Of a DNA stretch of 64,000 nt, positions 57,170 to 64,000 are shown in pieces. Where the stretch lies: NCBI GenBank assembly GCA_008360975.2, contig CM039187.1:18505495-18569494 (forward strand), given 5' to 3'. The translations under genes were made by a program, and so were the position numbers. This DNA is from Lichenostomus cassidix (taxonomy: Eukaryota > Chordata > Aves > Passeriformes > Meliphagidae). The notes beneath the pieces are model-generated. The model did not search any database and had not been told where the DNA came from. It saw nothing but the letters and a program-made list of their open reading frames with translations. Numbering within the stretch: position 1 is the first letter of the stretch; each line of letters begins with the position of its first letter.

Positions 57170-57530
57170 AGCAGGATAAATGGATATGGATATCGTACAA
57201 TAAAACCTTCAGAATGGAGAGTTTTGTGCAAGTGAACAGCAGCCAAGCCTGAGAGACTGAAAATTGGATAAAGGGATTAAAACAGTAGCACATTAACAGG
57301 AGATTTAGAGTGTAATAAACTCATTTCATAATAATATGTGCGTTGGGGCTGGTAATAAATCATCGCGGGATCCCTGCCTTCCGCAGTGCCGGAACGAGGC
57401 AGTGACCCGAAAGCGGGGTAGGATTTCAGCGAGATGTGGATTAATTTCACAGGGTTCTTGGCCAGGAATAGAGCGGCTGTGCCATTCCTGTACAGCTGTT
57501 GCTGTTACTGCTGGCTTTTGGAAAAAAAAA
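57170..57530. promoter_or_regulatory. Strong candidate conserved noncoding element
   Basis: AT-rich complex sequence (GGATATGGATATCGTACAAT, GGGATTAAAACAG, CATTTCATAATAATATGTGCG, GGTAATAAATCATCGCGGG) changes into a CpG-bearing core with about ten CpGs in 90 bases (CTTCCGCAGTGCCGGAACG, GACCCGAAAGCGGGG, CAGCGAGATG), then GTGGATTAATTTCAC. No repeats. Overlapping frames on both strands (57326-57736) have no recognised domain. Confidence 0.48.
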
Positions 57531-60333
57531 ATCCACAAAATGCAAACAAATGAAACCAAACAAGAGGACCTGCCAACACCGCCTGGCACACATTTGTGGA
57601 GAAGGGTACTCCAGTGGCTTTCACTAGTGCCACCCCAGAGGACGAAAATTAGGCCAAAACGCTTTTCAGTTGCCTCCTGGACAATGTCCTGCACCTTTTC
57701 CATGCAGATCTGTGGGGTAAAGTGATAAAACAGCAACAGAAAAGAAGTCAGCTAGACAGAAATTCTAGGCTAAGTCACCACATTAATGGCCCAAATAACC
57801 TTGCCTAAGGCACTGAACTTAAAAGAATCTAATGACCACATGCAGTAGATATGCAAGCCTGGTGGGCAGCCCAAAATGCAACCTTAGGGGTGGGTATAGG
57901 GAAAGGCTTAGACTCTAACTCACCTCTGCTGCACAGAGCTCATGAAAAGTTCCAAAAGCAATGAAGCCTCAGACCAAGAAAGGGAGGAGAGCAGCATGCT
58001 GGAATGTTCCCAGAGAAAGAGTACAGATGGATCCAAGCCATATTGCAATTAGGTGAGGCAAGGACTTTGCAGCAAGAGGTAATAAAGGAATAAAGGACAG
58101 GAAAATGCAGTACAAGTATCCTGAAACAAAGGACTTGGGAAGGCCTTGGAGCGATGTGGACAGGTTTATGGTATCTTAATGACAGGTGGGGAGCAAGAAA
58201 ATAACCTCCCCAAAAGAGAGGTATGGAGAAGCTCACAACAATCAAGGCACCAGTCCAGATGACATGGGACCTGGGCTCTACTTCTTGCCACTGCAGCGAT
58301 GGAGATTGCTTAGGACAGTGAATGTTCAGGGAAAGTCCCACTTTGCTTTACCATAAGCAAGAGAAGTGTGGCCCAGTGGGTTTGAAAAAAATACATGTTG
58401 GTTAACATCTAATACAACATTGACATGTTAATACAATTGGACATGAAAACAATGATCTGTATTGAATAAAAGACAGCATGGGCCAGTCTCCAAGGAAATT
58501 CTCTAAACATAAGCCAAGACTAGACTGGCATAAAGGGGGAGAGTAAATTTAGGTGAGAGGTGTGGGGTACTATGAAGACTGACAAGGAAGTGAATCACCA
58601 GCAGTGCAAAATTCAAATCTCAAAAGCAGACTTATGAGCTTGAAGACCTGCAGATTCACAGAAATTTGTTTTTGCTGATATTGCTAGGATGAGAACCACA
58701 GTGCTTATTTAGTCAAGGCCAGAGTCACAACTCTGGACTTCCATGAAAATATTAACCTCTATGCTGTGCTATCCAAATGCAGTGGTAACAAAAAGTCATC
58801 AGTTCACAAATCAGCCATCTGCCTGCAGGAGCAGATGGAGGATGTTCAAACCAAACAAGCCATGTAACTGCCCCTCAAACAGAAGCTTAAGCCTTGCAAG
58901 AGGCCTGGATCTGAGGAAGAATGTTACATTCATATACAAGTTTTCTTTACTACGTGTATGGTGGCTGCTGACAACCCACCTACTATGCACAGATCCCTCA
59001 AGAAAATGTGCAGAAGACACAACGAATACCTACAGCTTTTACAGGACCAGATTGGAAAGTAGGCTGAAGTGGCATGTTTGGGTTTTAAAAGAGGTATTTG
59101 ACATCACATTGAAGGGTGGATTAAGAGAAAATTCAAAACAAGGAGACAGGCAAGACTGCAGTAAAACAGGAAATGGGACTCAATAAGACAGAAAGGCTGA
59201 ATGTCTCAGATCTTCTTGAGATTCATTCTGTCAAAGGACAAGGAAGGGTCCCCAGCACTGCTTGGAAGGCCATGCCCACAGGTCTACAAGAAGAAAGCAC
59301 AAGAAAGGCAGTGACAAAACATCAGGTCCCAGCTGACTGTTGCTTGAACTCCCAAACTTCTTCTAAGGAAAATAAACTACCAGGTTTACAAAATATTGCA
59401 AGGTTTGGATAAAAGCAAAACATTTCATAGTCTTTTCGGTGGAGAGCACCACAGGTAGCCATCACTAGGTCAAAGGCCCAGTTCTCACCTCACGCCTAGG
59501 GAGGTCACCAGCATGACTGCTGGACAGGGATCCTGCACAAGACAAATAGTCCAACCTCATCTTGGGCCAACTAGTACTCACTGACCCAGACTGGAACAGG
59601 TTCAACAGAAGTAATCTGTACCTCCACACTGGCTAAAGTGTCTGTATGGGATGGAGGAAGTACGTGTAGCCTTGTTCATCCTCTGAATCACTCTGCGCTG
59701 ACTTGAGTTTGATTCTGCTCTTGGCCTCTAAGCGCCCAGAGTGTAGATTTATTAACCATACCAGGTCACATTCTCTCCTGCTAGTTTAGATCAGGCAGCT
59801 AAACTTCCAGTCAGGAAATTCTCATAATATGGTTGGAGTCTCCTCTGTGCTCCCACCAAGCATTTTGATGTCCATGTAAGTACTCGTGTTTCAAGAAAAA
59901 AGGTTCACAAAAATCATTCCTGCTAGTTCAGTCCTCCAAATCCCCTGCTTTACACTGTGCTTGGAAAGATGTGGGGAACTACATGTTGAACACTCCATTT
60001 TTGTCATGAACTGCTGTCCTGCACAGCACTGAGCTCAGAGGTTCAGCAAACACCCCAGACAGTCTGCAGCCCCAAGACCTACAGCTGAAGTCTTTGTTGT
60101 CTTTACTTCTCCCACTCCAAGAAGTTCTACCATATTGCAGGAGTTGACTTCTTACATTTCAGCATTAGTTGTGACAAACAACACCACTCAAAGGTAAAAT
60201 GTGCACTAAGCAAAGGGTTGGGGATTTTTTCCTCAAAAGAATGGATTTGAAAACACCTTTTGTAAAAACTTATTTCAGAGATCACTTCCAGACTGTAAAG
60301 GCTATTTTTGGCTAATAAACAGAGGAATATCTA
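57531..60333. other. Nearly three kilobases without a supported gene
   Basis: Unique-looking, AT-moderate sequence. The frames 57940-58341 and 58743-59186 (147 codons) have no recognised domain. No CR1 or MIR signature, RNA gene or strong motif cluster found. Confidence 0.45.
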
Positions 60334-60392
60334 TGTTTTGATATTATTGATTTTGATATTATTGATATGTTTTGATATGTTAAAACAGTTTT
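60334..60392. repeat. Short AT-rich tandem array
   Basis: Units of TTTTGATATTATTGA and TGTTTTGATATGTT-type sequence repeat three to four times with variation (TTTTGATATTATTGATTTTG, then TGATATTATTGATATG). Local tandem duplication in AT-rich DNA. Confidence 0.8.
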
Positions 60393-62810
60393 AGCAAGTC
60401 TGTTGAAAGTTATAAGTATAAATTTGAAGAAAACTCTTAAGAAACCAGAAATTTTAGTAAAAATTTATTTTATTTTTAATAAATACTGGAAAGTATGGTC
60501 AAAAAGCCCAAGCAGGTCAGTTTAACTGTCAGCCTACAGTCGTGGGGAAAAGAGAAAGGAGAAAGGAAAAGTTCACTTTGCTATTTCTTTTCCTCTGGTA
60601 GTAAGGGATGACCCCAGCTCAGCAACACCACACAGTAGAAAGATGGGAGTCCCAAGACTCCACCCAATGAAGTCAAATAAAGTGCACAAAGCTACCAGTG
60701 GTACATCAGCATCACAGATACTCACTGAGAGGTGACAGTCCTTGAGAGAAGAGCCTTTCCAACATACCACAAAATGTGTGGCATTTGAGCCTGGTGGGAG
60801 GGTGTCACAGTGGTAGCAGCAGCAGCAGCACTGCTGCTCACCTAAGCTGGCTTTCCCTCATTACCATAGCTCTTGCCACACCACTGAAGTGTAAATTCAC
60901 TCAGTAAATCACACCAGCTTCACCGTTGCAAGACAGTACTCAAGAAGCACTAATAAAGAGGGAAAATTGGATTTGCATCGAAGTCAGCCTGAAACTTCAT
61001 CTGTCAGTCACTGCCAATCAAGGCCTGTAAGCCCCAGCCAGACTTCCCTGGTAGTAAACTGGCCGTGGAAACTTGGGAAGCCAAGGCACAGAAGTGAATA
61101 TACTCAGCAGAGGTCCTTTATATTCCCTCATCCCACAAGAACCAACAAGACCAAGTCCTCTGAAATAAAAGCTGGTGGACAGTGAACCACAACAGTAAGT
61201 TACTCTGAGTAGTGAACTAGAGAGCCAAGGGGCTGTAAAGCACCTTGATTTCTCTCCTGCTGAATTCAAGAGAGGTATTTCTCCCCACCACCCCTACCAG
61301 GTGATATTTAAGAATAAGAAGAAAATTCCATAAACCCTCCAATCAATTTGACAGACCATTTCAGCTGGAAAATACAGGTAGCTCTGAAATAGCTCTGAAA
61401 ATGCTGAAGGAGCCAAGTTCAATGTCCTCCAAACACTACATCACAGCTATCAGTCAAAACTATTTCTTTTGTGTAAAAAAGGACCAACACTAGCAAAAGG
61501 GCTGAACATGGCTAAAACAAAATATGTCCTTTTTCAGTAAAATATAAAGGCAATTTATATATTATCTTTATATTTAACTAAATATAAATATAATGACATT
61601 TTCATGAGAAAGGAAAAGAATGAGAGAGATAATACAATAAGAAAAATTTTTACCTTCTTTTCCTCATTTAATAAAAAAAATTTAAAAAATAGGGAAAAAC
61701 AAAGAAAAGCGTAAGGGATTTTTCTACATGAAAGATTGTATCTGTTTTACAACATCCCCCTTCTTTACTAAGATGAAAAATGAAATTAAAGCTATCTGAT
61801 TCATTTCCCCACAACTGGGGCATAGTTACACTGACCTGCAATAGTTTTAGGTCTGCCCTGCTAGAAAGGGCCACCACCTTCTAAGGCACATATGGCTGGT
61901 GAGTTAAGGCATGCCATTGATTTTTTATTTGTCACAAAATATCATTGCAATGCAGTTGCATGATATTGTGCTGGCCAGAAATCACCTTCAAGACAGTTTA
62001 GTGATATGACATGGTACCTTGTCAACAGTAAATCTGGGCTGGAAGGCAATAACCCATTCCAATGCTGATCATTGAAGACATCAGAAGCAATTAAATGCCT
62101 ACTGTTAATCATGCTACCTGGCTTACAGGCAAACCACCTTGTTCTGTAACCTTCTATGATTTTATTAGCTCAAGAGGCTCATATTAGCTTGCTTTTTGGA
62201 CAGGAGACCTGCAAAGACCATGCAATGTTGGCAGAAACAGCATGGCTGTAGTGAAGCACTGACTCTGTTCACGACAGATTGACCCTGGACAGTTCCAGTG
62301 ACTGCTGATCAGGTGAGCCCTAAGCTCAAATATGATTTTTGCAGTCGTAACACTTTCCCCATATTGAAAAGACGAGTCACATTTACCAGCATTTCCAAAT
62401 TCCTGCACAGGCAGTTCCTCCCTATTTAAATTTCAACTGGACAGTGGAAATATATTCTTCAATTCCATTGAAAATGAGTAATTTAAGATTTCCTTGGGTG
62501 TAAATGAATGCAGACACAAATAAGTTGCCTTGCTTTGGCAGAATAATTGACAGCACAAATATGTGATCAAGAACAGTAAGTGAGGGAGAAATTCTGCAGA
62601 AAAAGCTCAAGTTGAACCTGAGTCATCAGTGCAAAGTAAACCAAATTCGCTCATGGACATTTCAAAGAGGAGCACAGGTGATCAGGTATGTCAGACCTCT
62701 CTGTGTCGGTGAGGTTTCAGCTGGAGCATTAAATAGAGGCCTGGATCCCAGATTCAAGAGAGATAGTGGCAAATAAGAGTCCTTAATGAAGAGACATATG
62801 ACTGGTCCAA
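60393..62810. other. AT-rich sequence without a supported gene
   Basis: Noncoding sequence with AT-rich patches at 60440-60490 and 61540-61700. A five-unit AGC repeat lies at 60815-60829. A TAAT-bearing unique stretch at 62080-62130 (AGCAATTAAATGCC, CTGTTAATCATGC) is a weak regulatory candidate. No repeat family or coding gene recognised. Confidence 0.42.
60815..60829. repeat. (AGC)5 with inverted partner
   Basis: Five AGC units are followed immediately by ACTGCTGCT, allowing a short hairpin (AGCAGCA / TGCTGCT). Too short to suggest expansion. Confidence 0.85.
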
Positions 62811-63227
62811 GACCTAGAAAGCGTGACCTGTAAAGGTGAAAAGAAATGAAGGTGTTCAGTCTAGAGATGTGAAGGTTTAGGAGAAAGATCTTCCTAGTAG
62901 ATAAAATACTGAACAGAAAGGAAGGTAATTAGCCCTTCTCCATGCCAACATGGAAAAGAGAACAAGACTTAAACTGCAGCAAGATCCAGATCAGGCATGA
63001 AGACCAAGTCCCTAGTGCTGTGAACCCATGCTACAGGCTAGTGAAGAACCGAAACAAATTGCTGAAGGGAAGCTGTGATATCTCAATCACTGAAAGCTTT
63101 TAAAGTCAGAAAATTAGCTACAAAGTTATAAAAAAACTCATCTGAGGTAGAATAGGTCTTGCCCTAGGGTAGGGAGATGGATTGGATCATCTCACTATGC
63201 TAATTCCAGGCTTAATTTTTCTGATAA
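62811..63227 (+). mobile_element. Ancient, highly diverged CR1-like LINE remnant
   Basis: Landmarks in CR1 3'-end order: 'GACCTAGAAAGCGTGACCTG', 'GGTGTTCAGTCTAGAGATGT', a decayed middle with 'AAGACTTAAACTGCAGCAAG', 'GAAACAAATTGCTGAAGGG', 'CAATCACTGAAAGCTTTTAA', 'GTCAGAAAATTAGC', 'GGTCTTGCCCTAGGGTAGGG', 'TGGATTGGATCATCTCACTA' and 'TTCCAGGCTTAATTTTTCTG'. They parallel older sauropsid CR1 consensus ('GGGCTTAAATTGCAGCAAG', 'CTGGACTAGATGACCTCTC', 'TTCCAGCCC..TTTCTATGAT'). Similar age to the copy at 40165. Confidence 0.68.
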
Positions 63228-64000
63228 TAATATTCAAATTAAAGAAATTAATCCACAATGAAGCTGATTGATATATCCAATGCCATGTATTAGACCAGTA
63301 GCAAGAGAGCATTAAGACCACCAGTAACTGCTACCTGCACATCAGTGATACTTGCTTCAATACTAGCTGCAAAAAAATTTGAGAAGCAAATGGAGATAAG
63401 GATAATTTACTGTGATTTCCCTTCCACAGTGTCCAAAAGTATTTCCAATAACCTGACCAAAACGCTGTTTTATGTATATCTATATTTGCATAAGTAGAAA
63501 AATGTCTCTATTCAAATTGAAAAATTTTTTTTTCTTTAAGTTTGGGGGGTAGGTTAATGCTAAGCATTAAAATTATCATACATTTCATTAAGGAATACAG
63601 GCATTTTGTTAAAAAATAAGAGAAGTACAATATTTAGACTTGTTCAGAACTTTTTCCCCTAAGAAAATACAACGAAAGGCAAAGGTTTCTCAGGTGATTC
63701 TATATCTACCTTTTCTTCAAAAAGGAAAAAAATTGCTTTAAGCAAACAACTTCCCTGCTTTGGCATTTCTGAGTCCAGATTTCAGAATCAATTGAACCAC
63801 ATTTGTGTTGCTGTCTTGTGGAAGGTTGCAGCAAGAACTTGGGGTTCCCCAAATTTGTAGAGAGACACAGTGTCAATGGTCTTGATGACTGTGATCAAGA
63901 AGCAGCAACACTTCTGCTTAGCAAGTTTGTCTGGTTAGCCTGGGTTTGTCTCTGATATTGTCTCAAAGCAGGTCCCTGTGTTGTGTGCCTGTAACAACAC
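63228..64000. other. No recognisable feature
   Basis: AT-rich noncoding sequence to the window edge. TAAT-containing stretches near 63240-63290 and 63555-63600 are weak. A T run lies at 63524-63533. No gene or repeat family recognised. Confidence 0.4.

Noticed and set aside
58743..59186. 147-codon plus-strand frame
   Set aside because: No domain recognised, contains no repeat family, ordinary composition.

Overview
This window looks like about 64 kb of intergenic or intronic DNA from a vertebrate nuclear genome, most likely a bird. The best evidence is three 5'-truncated CR1 LINE copies (9790-10244, 15043-15160, 34991-35538). Two have the avian-type 3' end: a 'GATCCTTGTG' block, then 'CAACTCAG', then an octamer-like tail. 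The 34991 copy also keeps the C-terminal reverse-transcriptase reading frame of CR1 ORF2. Two much older CR1-like copies (40165-40525, 62811-63227) and several decayed MIR-like SINE fragments fit a sauropsid genome with little recent transposition. The species cannot be named from the sequence.

I found no protein-coding gene that I can support. No open frame exceeds about 200 codons, none shows a recognisable domain, and the longest ones sit in low-complexity or ordinary sequence. There is no rRNA, tRNA, CRISPR array, prokaryotic operon or recognisable endogenous virus.

The interesting content is regulatory in character. At roughly 2-6 kb spacing there are blocks of 150-650 bp that are complex, free of recognisable repeats, retain CpGs, and are rich in homeodomain cores (TAATTA, ATTAAT, TAAT) with occasional POU, SOX/TCF, CRE-like and nuclear-receptor-like motifs. 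This is how conserved noncoding elements (enhancers) around developmental genes usually look. The strongest are 53526-54150, 41217-41690, 34370-34760, 24260-24560, 18000-18690, 36345-36680, 49790-50110 and 57170-57530. Conservation cannot be seen from one sequence, so these are candidates. Several are flanked by polypurine or polypyrimidine tracts (46290-47040, 53425-53525, 54185-54450, 56690-57160) or by CA microsatellites (24.2-24.6 kb).

Layout: 0-9.8 kb is mostly featureless, with candidate elements at the left edge and at 7.2 kb. 9.8-18.7 kb has two CR1 remnants, a MIR and several candidate elements. 18.7-34.3 kb is sparse except around 22.6, 24.3, 26.5 and 31.5 kb. 34.3-50.1 kb is the densest stretch of candidate elements and includes a small CpG-dense patch at 41.0 kb. 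50.1-57.7 kb holds the strongest candidate, flanked by GA-rich DNA. 57.7-64 kb is mostly AT-rich and featureless, ending with an old CR1-like remnant. The simplest reading is a gene desert or long intron carrying a regulatory landscape for a developmental gene outside the window.
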